Shown here piece after piece: positions 18,235-27,791 of a DNA stretch of 64,000 nucleotides. The stretch is from contig NZ_CP053382.1 of NCBI RefSeq assembly GCF_014931605.1, positions 3,410,001 through 3,474,000 on the forward strand, in the 5' to 3' direction. Position 1 is the stretch's first letter; the number at the start of each line of letters is the position of its first letter. Both the position numbers and the translations under genes were made by a program. The stretch comes from Halomonas sp. MCCC 1A13316 (GTDB lineage: Bacteria; Pseudomonadota; Gammaproteobacteria; Pseudomonadales; Halomonadaceae). The notes beneath the pieces were generated by a model, which was given only the letters and a program-made list of their open reading frames with translations, did not search any database and was not told the origin of the DNA.

Positions 18235-18972
18235 TCAGAGGGGCTGCTTGGTAGGACGAATAATTATCTCATTCACGTCCACGTCGGCCGGCTGCTCGAT
18301 CGCAAAGGCAATGGCGCGAGCGACAGCGTCAGCATCGATCGCCAGCTCATAGAGTTCGTTCACCCCCTGAGCGGTTTCGACGTCAGTTATGGTGGTGGTC
18401 AATTCGGTAGCCACCGCTCCTGGCGAGATGTTGGTAGAGCGAATTTCATCGCCGCCTTCCTGACGAACACCCTCACTGAGCGCCTTGACCGCATACTTGG
18501 TGGCGCAGTAGACGGCCGCCGAAGGAAAGACCACATGGCCGGCTACGGAGGAAAGGTTGATGATATGGCCCGCGTGCTGCTCACGCATCGTTGGCCAGAC
18601 CGCGGCAATGCCGTACAGCACCCCCTTGATATTGACGTCTATCATCTGCTCCCATTCATCTACCTTGAGTTGATCGAGCGGCGATAAAGGCATTAGACCG
18701 GCATTATTGACAAGCACATCGATACGGCCATATTCCCGCTTCGCCGCATCGGCCAACCCATCAACTTGGGCCCGGTCGGTCACGTCGGTGATTCGGTAGA
18801 TGGCTTCGCCGCCCTGCTCCACGATGGCATCGCACAGGGCCTTAAGCCGCTGTTCGCGACGGGCGCCGAGAACCAGTTTCGCACCTGCCTTGGCCAAACG
18901 ATGGGCGGTGGCTTCGCCAAGGCCGCTGCTGGCTCCGGTAATGATGACGACTTTCTCTTGGATATTGGACAT
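18235..18972 (-). CDS. Short-chain dehydrogenase/reductase
   Basis: This 245-residue classical SDR has [10 protein letters not shown] (coenzyme binding, residues 13-22), NNAG, a catalytic Ser in NLSSVAG, and Tyr/Lys in YCATKYA. The family reduces carbonyls or oxidises alcohols with NAD(P)H. The ATG at 18972 is chosen over an upstream in-frame ATG because GTGGAG precedes it. It follows the Old Yellow Enzyme gene by 57 bp on the same strand, so the pair probably reduces alpha,beta-unsaturated carbonyls in succession. The natural substrate is unknown. Confidence 0.85.
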   Translation of the reverse strand: MSNIQEKVVIITGASSGLGEATAHRLAKAGAKLVLGARREQRLKALCDAIVEQGGEAIYRITDVTDRAQVDGLADAAKREYGRIDVLVNNAGLMPLSPLDQLKVDEWEQMIDVNIKGVLYGIAAVWPTMREQHAGHIINLSSVAGHVVFPSAAVYCATKYAVKALSEGVRQEGGDEIRSTNISPGAVATELTTTITDVETAQGVNELYELAIDADAVARAIAFAIEQPADVDVNEIIIRPTKQPL

Positions 18973-19029
18973 CGAGTTCTCCACTGGAAAAGTATGTCGA
19001 CACTGGGCCATTGCCGGTGGCAATGGGGA

Positions 19030-20148
19030 TCAGGTCGGCTGATGCTCGGCCAACGTCGGGTAGTCTGTATAACCGCGCTCGTCACCTCCATAGAAGGTGG
19101 TGTCGTCCCATTCGTTGAGGGCCGCCTGGCGGCGGAAGCGCTCAGGAAGGTCCGGATTGGCAATAAAGGGTCGTCCGAAACTGACCAGGTCGGCTTGGCC
19201 GTTATCGATGCGTTGGCCTGCCTCGTCAGCGTTATAGGCACCGTTGCCGATATAGGTACGTGAAAAGCCGGTACGGATCGCGTCTATCACCGATTCAGGG
19301 CGGCCCGACTCGTGATTGCCCTGAAAGGAATCTTCCACCACTTCGAGAAAGGCGATTCCGCGCTCATCGAGCGCCCTTGCGAAGGCGCCGAAGGTTTCTC
19401 GAGGGTTGTCATCTTGCATGGCATTGAAGCTTCCAGTAGGGCTCACCCTCACCCCGACGCGCTCAGTGCCCCAAACCTCGGCGACCGCCTCGACGACCTC
19501 CAAGGGGAGACGCATGCGGTTCTCCAGCGAGCCACCATAGGCATCGGTACGCTGATTGCTCCCGCTCTTGAGAAACTGGTCGAGCAGATAGCCGTTGGCG
19601 GCATGCACTTCGACACCGTCAAAGCCGGCACGCTTGGCGTTTTCGGCCCCCTGACGATACTGTTCGATGACATCGGGCAGCTCCTCGGTTTCCAGCGCTC
19701 TTGGCGTGGGGATGTCCACCATGCCCGAGTCGGTGCTGATATAGGTCTTGGCTCCCTTAGGGCGCAACGCCGAGGGGGCCACCGGCAATTGGCCGTTGGG
19801 CTGCAGTTCAGGGTGAGAGATCCGGCCGACATGCCACAGTTGCAGGAAGATACGTCCGCCGGCATCGTGCACCGCGTCCGTGACTTTCCCCCAGCCCTCG
19901 ACCTGAGCCTCGGAATGGATACCGGGCGTAAAGGCATAACCCTTGCCCTGTGGCGATACCTGCGTGGCTTCGGCAATGATCAGCCCGGCACCAGCCCGCT
20001 GTCGGTAGTACTCAGCATTAATGTCATTGGGCACATCGCCGGGCTGGCTCGCCCGCGATCGCGTCAAGGGCGCCATCACCACCCGATTGGGCAGGGTCAA
20101 ATCGCCGAGTGTATAGGACTGGAAAAGAGCGCCGTCGCGTTGGGTCAT
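19030..20148 (-). CDS. Old Yellow Enzyme family alkene reductase (NemA-like)
   Basis: This 372-residue FMN-dependent TIM barrel starts with the family pattern LPNRVVMAPLTRSRA. FLQLWHVGRISHP, GVEVHAANGYLLDQFL (substrate-binding His/Asn) and YGGSLENRMR follow, as in NemA and xenobiotic reductases. These enzymes reduce activated C=C bonds, nitrate esters and quinones, often in electrophile defence. It is the first gene of the pair with the SDR. No repressor gene lies in the 228 bp upstream. Confidence 0.88.
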   Translation of the reverse strand: MTQRDGALFQSYTLGDLTLPNRVVMAPLTRSRASQPGDVPNDINAEYYRQRAGAGLIIAEATQVSPQGKGYAFTPGIHSEAQVEGWGKVTDAVHDAGGRIFLQLWHVGRISHPELQPNGQLPVAPSALRPKGAKTYISTDSGMVDIPTPRALETEELPDVIEQYRQGAENAKRAGFDGVEVHAANGYLLDQFLKSGSNQRTDAYGGSLENRMRLPLEVVEAVAEVWGTERVGVRVSPTGSFNAMQDDNPRETFGAFARALDERGIAFLEVVEDSFQGNHESGRPESVIDAIRTGFSRTYIGNGAYNADEAGQRIDNGQADLVSFGRPFIANPDLPERFRRQAALNEWDDTTFYGGDERGYTDYPTLAEHQPT

Positions 20149-20376
20149 GCAACTCTCCTTGTCAGATGGCCTGCGTGAACAAACGGGACCTGTCGAAGCC
20201 TTCCAAGGCTTGTCACTTCCAAGTCCTGACGTGAAGTATGGCGTCCTTCACGAATCGTGCAATGATCGCTCTCAGAGGTCGCCTTGTCCCCCTGCGCCAG
20301 GTGAGGCCGACTCGATAGCACGAAAGAATGCGGCGAGCCAGGGTCCGCCGCGTCATCGTCATGCCCTCGTCGTACG

Positions 20377-22380
20377 TCACGCCGGCTGCGGCAGTCGCCT
20401 GACCTCCCGACCACCGAACACGGGCACGGCCGTGAGTTCGATCAGGTCGTGCTGCCCGTGGCTGTCGCTCACGCGGAAGCGCGCAATCAACCTGGCCATC
20501 TCGCCAGCCTGGTCGTCCAGCGAGCGGCTGGCTGTCGCCACCTGCTCGACCAGCGCCGCGTTCTGCTGCGTGGTAGCTTCCAGCTGGGCCACGGCCTGGT
20601 TGATCTGCTCGATGCCCGTCGACTGCTCTCCGCTGGCAGAGGAGATCTCCGCCACCAGGTCAGCGACCCGCCGCACGCCTTGGGAGATCGCCGTCAGCGC
20701 CTCGAAGGTCTGGCCCACCAGCCCGTTACCTGCTTCCACGCGCTGGGTGGTGTCACCGATCAGCCGACGAATGCGCTCGGCCTCTTCGGCGCTACGGCTG
20801 GCCAGCTTGCGTACTTCACCGGCCACCACGGCGAAGCCGCGCCCGTGTTCACCGGCTCGCGCCGCCTCCACCGAGGCATTGAGCGCCAGCAGGTTGGTCT
20901 GGAAGGCGATGCCGTCGATGGCCTCGACAATATCCGTGACCTGACGGTTGGCCTCGAAGATCTGCTGCATGGCCTGACGCGCCTCCTCGGCGACCCGACT
21001 GGCCTGCTCCGCCTGTGCCACGGCTTGCTCGCTCATGGTACTGGCCTGGCGTGCATGATCGGCCGATTGGCGTACGGTGGAGGTCATCTGCTCCATGCTG
21101 GTGGCGGTTTCCACCAGCGAGGCGGACTGCTCCTCGGTGCGGCTCGCCAGGTCCTCGTTGCCCTGGGCGATCTCGCCACTGGCCGAACCGACGCCGCGCG
21201 CGCCCTGCTGTATCGAGGCCACCAGCGCCTCCATGCTGGCGGTGGAAGCATTGAAGGCGCGGTAGAGCTGGGAGAGCTCATCGCTGCCGGGCTCCACCAG
21301 GCGCTGGGTAAGGTCACCGCCCCGCGCCTCGATCTGGGCTAGCGCGAGACGCAACGGCCTCACCATGCTGCGCACCAACGCAATGGAGAGCACAACGGCC
21401 GCCAGTATGGCTAATGCCGCCAGCCCGGCAAAGGTCGCCAGTCCCAGGCGAGCCTCAGCCGCCAGCGCAGCGGCACGCTCCTGCACGTCACCGGCCATGG
21501 CGAGCTCGACGCCGCGCAAACGTTCGATCTTGCCGGTCTGGGCTTCGAACCAGCGCTCAGGTCGGATGCCGTAGCCACCGTCGATCCCCTGGTGCATGGC
21601 GATCTGGCGCATCATGTACAGGCCGCTGTTCGCCTCGTGCTCCGTGGTAGCGGTACGGTAGTTCGTCACGATGTCCGGACTCGCCAGGACGGTGAAGCTC
21701 TCCTCGAACGCCTGCTCCTCACCCAACAGGCGCAGGAAGCGATAATAGACGTCCGGCGACATGCGGTTGGCGGCGAAGGCGCTGGCCAGCAGCGCCCGCT
21801 CGATGCCGGCGCTCTCCTTGATTTCCAGCAGAGCGTAGTAGGCACCCAGGCTGCGGGACAGCTCCCCAGCGCTGCCAAGGGTACTCAACCTACCCACCAC
21901 CGCGGCCAGGCGCGAATTGATCTCGGTGTAGTAGTCGAGCGCCTCCAAGCCGTTAATCTCCAGCGCATCGACCTTGCGACGCATGCCGGCGATCTCGTCC
22001 AGCAGCGCCCTGATCTCCTGCTGACGCTGCCCGATGCTGTCGTCGCGACTGGCATCGAGCCCGACCCGAACGTCACGATAGACGATGAGTTGCTCATCGA
22101 CCCGCTCGCGCTGAGCTGTAAGGCGATTGCCGAAGTTCTCACCACGGCTACCGAGGAAGCCAACCGAGAGTCCACGCTCGACCTGCAGTTCGTGCATCAG
22201 ACCGCCCAGCTCCGCCGACAGCCCGGTGAAGCGGTCGACCTGTTGCATGTCGCTGGCCAGCCGCTGACGCTCCATGATGCCGCTGCCGGCCAGCCAGACG
22301 ATGATGCAGAGGGGAAATGCCAGTGCCAGCATGAACTTGCGTGACACTGGAATACGGTGGAGAAAGTTTTTCATGTTCAT
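20377..22380 (-). CDS. Methyl-accepting chemotaxis protein with periplasmic NIT-type domain
   Basis: This 667-residue chemoreceptor has a transmembrane segment near residues 15-35, a roughly 270-residue helical periplasmic domain, and a second membrane segment near 310-335. A HAMP segment ([19 protein letters not shown]) and the signalling domain with the [20 protein letters not shown] hairpin tip follow. The periplasmic part ([20 protein letters not shown], then [17 protein letters not shown]) matches the nitrate/nitrite-sensing NIT pattern. It probably steers taxis to a small anion, but the ligand is unproven. No che genes are nearby. Confidence 0.85.
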   Translation of the reverse strand: MNMKNFLHRIPVSRKFMLALAFPLCIIVWLAGSGIMERQRLASDMQQVDRFTGLSAELGGLMHELQVERGLSVGFLGSRGENFGNRLTAQRERVDEQLIVYRDVRVGLDASRDDSIGQRQQEIRALLDEIAGMRRKVDALEINGLEALDYYTEINSRLAAVVGRLSTLGSAGELSRSLGAYYALLEIKESAGIERALLASAFAANRMSPDVYYRFLRLLGEEQAFEESFTVLASPDIVTNYRTATTEHEANSGLYMMRQIAMHQGIDGGYGIRPERWFEAQTGKIERLRGVELAMAGDVQERAAALAAEARLGLATFAGLAALAILAAVVLSIALVRSMVRPLRLALAQIEARGGDLTQRLVEPGSDELSQLYRAFNASTASMEALVASIQQGARGVGSASGEIAQGNEDLASRTEEQSASLVETATSMEQMTSTVRQSADHARQASTMSEQAVAQAEQASRVAEEARQAMQQIFEANRQVTDIVEAIDGIAFQTNLLALNASVEAARAGEHGRGFAVVAGEVRKLASRSAEEAERIRRLIGDTTQRVEAGNGLVGQTFEALTAISQGVRRVADLVAEISSASGEQSTGIEQINQAVAQLEATTQQNAALVEQVATASRSLDDQAGEMARLIARFRVSDSHGQHDLIELTAVPVFGGREVRRLPQPA

Positions 22381-22728
22381 TTTTCCTGCCGAGCTCAGGT
22401 GATATCGGAGTGTCGTGACATGGCTGGCGTGGCTGTGCCGTTGTTGTTGTGATATCCGTCGGCCTTGAGGCGAATGTGTTGTATCGCGCTTCTCCTTTTA
22501 CGACCACGCGCGGCAAAGCTTGAGCTCGCCCCTTCGGCTTCTGCCCTATCTTTGATCGATGTCACGCTTTCGTCCGTTACGCCCCCCTCGACCCGCGATA
22601 GCGTTGCCGTGACTGCGGCAATCTGTTGATTCAGCCTGCCGCAACCGAGGAATAATCGTGCAGCGTGGAACCCACCGGGTCCGCCGGGTTCACAGCTACT
22701 GTCGCCTTTCAGCCAAGCGGTGCCCGAC
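22381..22728. other. Divergent intergenic region, no gene seen
   Basis: These 348 bp separate the minus-strand chemoreceptor from the plus-strand DUF3108 gene and must carry both promoters. No convincing coding frame, RNA or strong palindrome was found. GCCGACGG on the minus strand (22456-22463) recalls a sigma-28 minus-10 box, but the matching minus-35 element is poor. Confidence 0.5.
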
Positions 22729-23418
22729 ATGAACCGATCCCTGCGAGCGCTTGCCCGCCTCCCCCTCTTCCTCATGCTGCTGGCTGGGATCCCCGGCACG
22801 ACCGTGGCAGCCGTGCCGGGGTCTGAAGCCCTCATGCAGCCTTTCAGCGCCAGTTATCGTCTAGAGGTGAAGGGCTGGCCCAACGCCACCATCGAGCATC
22901 GGTTGACCCGGGAGAGCGGCCACTGGCAGAGCCGCATGCAGGCCGCCATCTCCGTGGCCCGCGGCAACGAGCGCAGCCGCTTCATCGTCACGCCGGAAGG
23001 CGTGCGCTCGGTGAACTATTCGAGCGCCTATTCACTGCTGGGGGTGGGCGATAACTACCGACTGGGCGGCAACGAGCTGGCCAGCCTGCCCGACCGTCAG
23101 GCGGCCCTGGTCGAACTCTCGCGACGTGCGCTGAATGGCGGCTGCGAGAATGACGCCTGCCGTCTGGTCTATCAGGATCATCGCGGCCGCGAGGAGGTCC
23201 TCGACTATCGGCTGCTGGGAGTGGAGACGCTTAGCCTGCCCGCCGGTGAGTTCGAGGCGGTCAGAGTCGAGGTGAACGACCCGGAAACACCCGAGAAGAC
23301 AATGCTGTTCCATTTTCATCCCCGCTACCCCGGCTTGCTGCTGGCGGTGGACTACCGCCGCGACGGCGAACGCAGGAGTCGTCTCACGCTCACCTCGCTG
23401 ACAACCGAGGCGCCTTGA
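22729..23418 (+). CDS. DUF3108-family secreted protein
   Basis: This 229-residue protein has an N-terminal signal peptide (MNRSLRALARLPLFLMLLAG, cleavage after TVAA). The body matches the DUF3108 pattern: FSASYRLEVKGWPNATIEHRL, a YSLLGVGDNY segment and a C-terminal beta-rich FHFHPRYPGLLLAVDYRRDGE. Such proteins are probably periplasmic or outer-membrane associated; their function is unknown. The start at the second in-frame ATG puts the signal peptide directly at the N-terminus. Confidence 0.75.
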   Translation: MNRSLRALARLPLFLMLLAGIPGTTVAAVPGSEALMQPFSASYRLEVKGWPNATIEHRLTRESGHWQSRMQAAISVARGNERSRFIVTPEGVRSVNYSSAYSLLGVGDNYRLGGNELASLPDRQAALVELSRRALNGGCENDACRLVYQDHRGREEVLDYRLLGVETLSLPAGEFEAVRVEVNDPETPEKTMLFHFHPRYPGLLLAVDYRRDGERRSRLTLTSLTTEAP

Positions 23419-23513
23419 ACTCTTCCAGAGACACCTCCCGGGCGCACCGAGCCAAAGCCTGGTAGAGTTGGCGGCTTTCGCCGCCATGGGCGGCTTCGGT
23501 GAAGGGAATCACA

Positions 23514-24440
23514 ATGCTGTCGGGGCTTTTGATCGTGCTGCTGCCGCTGGTGCTGGGCTATCTGGTGCCGGTACGCCATTCGGGCGCCATGGCCGGCATC
23601 AACCACGGCGTCAACGCCTCGGTCTACGTCATCCTGCTGCTGATGGGCATTGGCTTGGCAGGCCTCGATGAACTCGGCCGCGAGCTGTCGCGCATGGGCG
23701 TCCAGGCCCTCAAGCTGTTCGCGGTGATCTCCGCCTGCAACCTGCTCGCGCTATGGTGGCTGTCGCGCCGGCTGAGCCTGCGCATGGGGCCTTCACCGGT
23801 GGTGGCGAATGCCCCCACGACCAAGCTCGCCGCACTGCTCGGCTCGCTGTCGCTGGTGGCTGTGGTAGCGGGCGGCGTGCTGCTTGGCCTAGCGCTTGCC
23901 TGGTTGGGTGGTGACGTCGTCTTCCGGCATGCCGAGCAGTGGGCCGAATGGGTACTCTACCTGCTGCTGGCGCTGATCGGCTGCCAGCTGCGCAACTCGG
24001 GCATGCCGCTGCGCCAGATACTGCTCAACCGACACGGCCTGGCCATTGCCACGGTACTGGCGGTCAGCTCGCTGATCGGCGGATTGCTCGCCGCCCCCCT
24101 GCTCACGCTACGCTGGAACGAGGGCCTGGCTCTGGCATCCGGTTTCGGCTGGTATTCGCTCTCGGCAATCCTGATCGGCGATCAGCTCGGCCCGCTGTTC
24201 GGCGGCGTGGCCTTCTTCAACGACCTCACCCGCGAACTGCTGGCCTTCATCCTGATTCCCCTGACCATCTACCGCCATGCCCCGCTGGCTATCGGCTACG
24301 GCGGCGCCACCTCGATGGACTTCACCCTGCCGGTGATCCAGCAGCACGGCGGCGTGGCCTGCGTACCCATCGCCGTGGTCAGCGGTTTCATTCTTTCGCT
24401 GTTGTCGCCGCCGCTGATCCTGTTCTTCCTATCGCTGTAA
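23514..24440 (+). CDS. lysO: LysO-type lysine exporter
   Basis: This 308-residue, very hydrophobic protein of the DUF340/LysO (YbjE) family has about eight membrane segments. The family stretch GFGWYSLSAILIGDQLGPLFGGVAF and a C-terminal GYGGATSMDFTLPVIQQHGG are present. Escherichia coli LysO exports L-lysine and its toxic analogue thialysine. The ATG at 23514 is chosen because GAAGGGA precedes it and it starts in a membrane segment. Confidence 0.85.
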   Translation: MLSGLLIVLLPLVLGYLVPVRHSGAMAGINHGVNASVYVILLLMGIGLAGLDELGRELSRMGVQALKLFAVISACNLLALWWLSRRLSLRMGPSPVVANAPTTKLAALLGSLSLVAVVAGGVLLGLALAWLGGDVVFRHAEQWAEWVLYLLLALIGCQLRNSGMPLRQILLNRHGLAIATVLAVSSLIGGLLAAPLLTLRWNEGLALASGFGWYSLSAILIGDQLGPLFGGVAFFNDLTRELLAFILIPLTIYRHAPLAIGYGGATSMDFTLPVIQQHGGVACVPIAVVSGFILSLLSPPLILFFLSL

Positions 24441-24550
24441 GACCCAGCCAATGCCTCGGCTATGCGCACGACATGTTCGGCCTTGCACGCCTTAGCCAAA
24501 AGTCTAGGTTGATCTCGAAACGAAGAAACGGCTAACTGAGCGCCGTACCG

Positions 24551-24566
24551 ACTTAATCGTTTAAGT
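24551..24566. promoter_or_regulatory. LacI-family operator upstream of the alpha-glucoside operon
   Basis: ACTTAATCGTTTAAGT is a near-perfect 16-bp palindrome centred on CG (one internal mismatch) and fits the TnAAnCGnTTnA form of LacI-family operators. It lies 53 bp before the binding-protein start codon, and the operon ends with a LacI-family gene, so this is its probable site. Confidence 0.7.
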
Positions 24567-24619
24567 TGCTACTCGTTCTCTTCAGGTCTCGATAACAACA
24601 AGCCGACAAGGATTTCCCA

Positions 24620-25885
24620 ATGTTCAAGAAGTCGTTGATCCCGACTCTCGTCGTCGCCGGAGCCGCCAGCCTCGGACATGCCCAGGCAGCCGACCTGACC
24701 ATCTCCTGCGGCGCGGTGGGCGCCGAGCTCCAGCTCTGCCAACAAGGCGTTCAGGCGTGGGAGGAGAAGACCGGCCACAGCGTCGACGTCGTCTCGACGC
24801 CCAACTCCTCCACCGAACGATTGTCGCTCTATCAGCAGATCCTCTCCGCCAACTCCACTGACATCGACGTCATGCAGATCGACGTGGTGTGGCCGGGCCT
24901 GCTCGCCAATCATCTGCTCGATCTGCGCGAAGTATTGGGTGACGATGCCGGCGCAGGCCACTTCCCGGCCATCGTCGAGAACAACACCATCGACGATCGC
25001 CTGGTGGCCATACCCTGGTTCACCGATGCCGGGGTGCTCTACTACCGTGCCGACCTGCTCGAGCAGTATGGCCACGAGGTACCCGAGACCTGGGAAGAGC
25101 TCACCGAGATCGCCCGCGAGATTCAGGATGCCGAACGCGAGGCGGGCAACGACCGCATGCACGGCTTCGTGTTCCAGGGTCGTGCCTACGAGGGGCTGAC
25201 CTGCAACGCCCTGGAGTGGGTGGCGAGCCACGGTGGCGGCACCATCGTCGATAGCGAAGGCGAGATCACCATCGACAACCCGCAGGCGGCCGCGGCACTC
25301 GACCGGGCCGCCTCCTGGATTGGCGAGATCGCCCCCGATGGAGTGCTCAACTACACCGAAGAAGAGGCACGCGGCGTGTTTCAGGGCGGTAACGCCGTGT
25401 TCATGCGCAACTGGCCTTACGCCTGGGCGCTGGCCCAGAGCGAAGGCAGCGAAGTACGCGGCAAGGTGGGCGTGACGCAACTGCCCTACAGCGGCGAGAG
25501 CAGCAGCGCCGCCACGCTGGGCGGTTGGAACCTGGCGGTATCGCGCTACAGCGAGAACGCCGAGCTCGCCGCCGAGCTGGTGGCCTTCCTCACCAGCGAG
25601 GACGAGCAGAAGCGACGCGCCATCGAAGGCGCCTACAACCCGACCCTCGAGTCGCTCTACCAGGACGACGAGGTACTCGAGGCCGTGCCCTTCTTCGGCG
25701 AACTCTACGAGACCTTCGTCAACGCCGTGGCACGCCCATCGGCCCCCACCGGCGACGCCTACGGCCGGGTCAGCAACGCCTTCTTCAGCGCCACCCACGA
25801 CGTGCTCTCGGGCAACCGGAGCGGTGAACAGGCGGTCAGCGACCTCGACCGCGAACTGGCTCGCATCAAGCGCCGCAACTGGTAA
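24620..25885 (+). CDS. thuE: Trehalose/alpha-glucoside ABC transporter substrate-binding protein
   Basis: This 421-residue extracellular solute-binding protein has a signal peptide ending near AQA-ADLTIS. The STPNSSTERLSLYQQILSAN and DIDVMQIDVVWPG segments are characteristic of ThuE-type trehalose/maltose-binding proteins. It opens a six-gene operon with two permeases, an alpha-glucosidase, an ATPase and a LacI regulator, the same content as rhizobial thu and agl loci. The exact sugar (trehalose, maltose, sucrose) cannot be fixed from sequence. Confidence 0.85.
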   Translation: MFKKSLIPTLVVAGAASLGHAQAADLTISCGAVGAELQLCQQGVQAWEEKTGHSVDVVSTPNSSTERLSLYQQILSANSTDIDVMQIDVVWPGLLANHLLDLREVLGDDAGAGHFPAIVENNTIDDRLVAIPWFTDAGVLYYRADLLEQYGHEVPETWEELTEIAREIQDAEREAGNDRMHGFVFQGRAYEGLTCNALEWVASHGGGTIVDSEGEITIDNPQAAAALDRAASWIGEIAPDGVLNYTEEEARGVFQGGNAVFMRNWPYAWALAQSEGSEVRGKVGVTQLPYSGESSSAATLGGWNLAVSRYSENAELAAELVAFLTSEDEQKRRAIEGAYNPTLESLYQDDEVLEAVPFFGELYETFVNAVARPSAPTGDAYGRVSNAFFSATHDVLSGNRSGEQAVSDLDRELARIKRRNW

Positions 25886-25899
25886 CCCCGGAGCCCGAG

Positions 25900-26877
25900 A
25901 TGTCGACCCCCGTGACCGAAAGCGCGCCGATTCCGGCGCGCCCCCTGCCAGCCCATTACCGCAGCACCAAGGTGCGTCGCCAGCGGGTGCGTGCCGCCTG
26001 GTACTTTCTGACACCAATGCTGGTGACGCTGAGCATGGTGGCCGGCTGGCCGCTGCTGCGCACACTCTACTTCAGCTTCACCGACGCCTCGCTGTCGGAC
26101 ATGGGCGACCCGCTGTTCATCGGCCTGGAGAACTACCTGGTCTATGACAATGGCCGTTGGTTCGGCGTACTGGCCGACCCCACATGGTGGCAGGCTGTGT
26201 GGAATACCGCCTACTTCTCGGTGGTCTCGGTGTCGCTGGAGGTGGTGTTCGGCGTCATCGTGGCTCTGATCCTCAACGCCGAGTTCAAGGGCCGTACCCT
26301 GGTACGCGCCGCGGTACTGATTCCCTGGGCGATTCCCACCATCGTCTCGGCTCAGATGTGGGCGTGGATGCTCAACGACCAGTTCGGCATCATCAACCAT
26401 CTGCTGATGACGTTCGGCATCATCGCGAGTCCCATCGCCTGGACCGCCGATGCCAGCTACTCCATGTGGGCTGTGATCATGGTCGACGTGTGGAAGACCA
26501 CACCGTTCGTCGCCCTGCTGGTGCTGGCCGCGCTGCAGATGCTGCCCAAGGACTGCTATGAAGCCGCCGAGGTCGACGGCATTCATCCCGTCAGGGTGTT
26601 CTTCAAGGTCACCCTGCCGTTGATTACCCCGGCACTAATGGTCGCGGTGATCTTCCGCCTGCTCGATGCACTGCGCGTGTTCGACGTCATCTACGTATTG
26701 ACCTCAAATTCCACCAGCACCATGTCGATGTCGGTCTACGCCCGTCAGCAACTGGTGGAGTTCCAGGACGTAGGCTACGGCAGCGCCGCCTCGACCTTGC
26801 TGTTCCTGATCATCGCCCTGGCGACCGTTGCCTACCTCTATCTGGGCCGCAAGCAACTGCAACTGGGAGGTGAGTGA
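25900..26877 (+). CDS. thuF: ABC sugar permease, MalF type
   Basis: This 325-residue inner-membrane permease has six predicted helices. The cytoplasmic EAA loop, YEAAEVDGIHPVRVFFKVTL, touches the ATPase. It starts 14 bp after the binding-protein gene, and its TGA overlaps the ATG of the next permease by one base. It forms the transmembrane channel with the product of the next gene. Confidence 0.88.
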   Translation: MSTPVTESAPIPARPLPAHYRSTKVRRQRVRAAWYFLTPMLVTLSMVAGWPLLRTLYFSFTDASLSDMGDPLFIGLENYLVYDNGRWFGVLADPTWWQAVWNTAYFSVVSVSLEVVFGVIVALILNAEFKGRTLVRAAVLIPWAIPTIVSAQMWAWMLNDQFGIINHLLMTFGIIASPIAWTADASYSMWAVIMVDVWKTTPFVALLVLAALQMLPKDCYEAAEVDGIHPVRVFFKVTLPLITPALMVAVIFRLLDALRVFDVIYVLTSNSTSTMSMSVYARQQLVEFQDVGYGSAASTLLFLIIALATVAYLYLGRKQLQLGGE

Positions 26878-27719
26878 TGAATTCCCGCCAACTCTCCAAG
26901 CTCACCGCTCGCCTCGGCTTCTGGCTATTGGTGGCATTCGTCGTGGTCGTCGCGGTGTTCCCGTTCTACTACGCCATCAAGACCTCTTTTACCCCGTCGA
27001 GCGAGCTGTTCCGGGTCGAGCTGTGGCCGACGCAGGCAACGCTTGCCAACTACCTGCAGATCTTCTCACAGCGCAGCTTTCTGCAGGCGATCTTCAACTC
27101 GGTCGTGGTCGCCACCAGCGTGGTGTTCATCGCCCTGCTGCTTGGCATTACCGCCTCCTACGCCCTGGGCCGGGTGCGCTTTCGTGGCCGCACCATGGTG
27201 CTGCTGGTGATCCTCGGCGTCTCCATGTTCCCGCAGGTGGCGGTGCTGTCGGGGCTGTTCGAGGTGATCCGCGCACTCAATCTCTACAACAACCCCGGTG
27301 GGCTGATCCTGAGCTATACCATCTTCACCCTGCCCTTCACCGTATGGGTGCTGACCACTTTCATGCGCCAGCTGCCGATGGAACTCGAGGAGGCCGCAAT
27401 CATGGATGGCGCCACGCCGTGGGTCACCATCACCAAGGTATTCCTGCCGCTGATGTGGCCGGCAATGGCGACAACCGGACTGCTCGCCTTCATCGCCGCC
27501 TGGAACGAATTCCTCTTCGCCCTGACTTTCACCCTGACCGACAGCCAGCGCACGGTGCCGGTGGCCATCGCCCTGCTCTCCGGTGGTAGCGCCTACGAGC
27601 TGCCCTGGGGGCCGATCATGGCCGCCTCGGTGGTGGTCACGGTGCCGCTCGTGGTGCTGGTGATCATCTTCCAGCGCCGCATTGTCTCAGGGCTGACGGC
27701 CGGTGCAGTGAAGGGTTGA
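26877..27719 (+). CDS. thuG: ABC sugar permease, MalG type
   Basis: This 280-residue permease has six predicted helices and the EAA loop LEEAAIMDGATPWVTITKVF. It is the second half of the sugar channel. The ATG at 26877 overlaps the previous stop (TGATG) and has GGAGG six bases upstream. A GTG three bases earlier is also in frame but less well placed. Confidence 0.88.
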   Translation: MNSRQLSKLTARLGFWLLVAFVVVVAVFPFYYAIKTSFTPSSELFRVELWPTQATLANYLQIFSQRSFLQAIFNSVVVATSVVFIALLLGITASYALGRVRFRGRTMVLLVILGVSMFPQVAVLSGLFEVIRALNLYNNPGGLILSYTIFTLPFTVWVLTTFMRQLPMELEEAAIMDGATPWVTITKVFLPLMWPAMATTGLLAFIAAWNEFLFALTFTLTDSQRTVPVAIALLSGGSAYELPWGPIMAASVVVTVPLVVLVIIFQRRIVSGLTAGAVKG

Positions 27720-27791
27720 ACCCGATGCGAACGCGGCTGCGGCCTCGCACTCGCTGAAACGCTTCGATCGCAGTTTGAACAAGGGATTCTC

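Noticed and set aside
22456..22463. Sigma-28 promoter for the chemoreceptor
   Set aside because: GCCGACGG resembles the minus-10 box but no TAAA lies at the right distance.
24569..26065. 498-codon minus-strand frame opposite the binding protein
   Set aside because: A shadow; the plus strand has a signal peptide, a full domain and an operon context.
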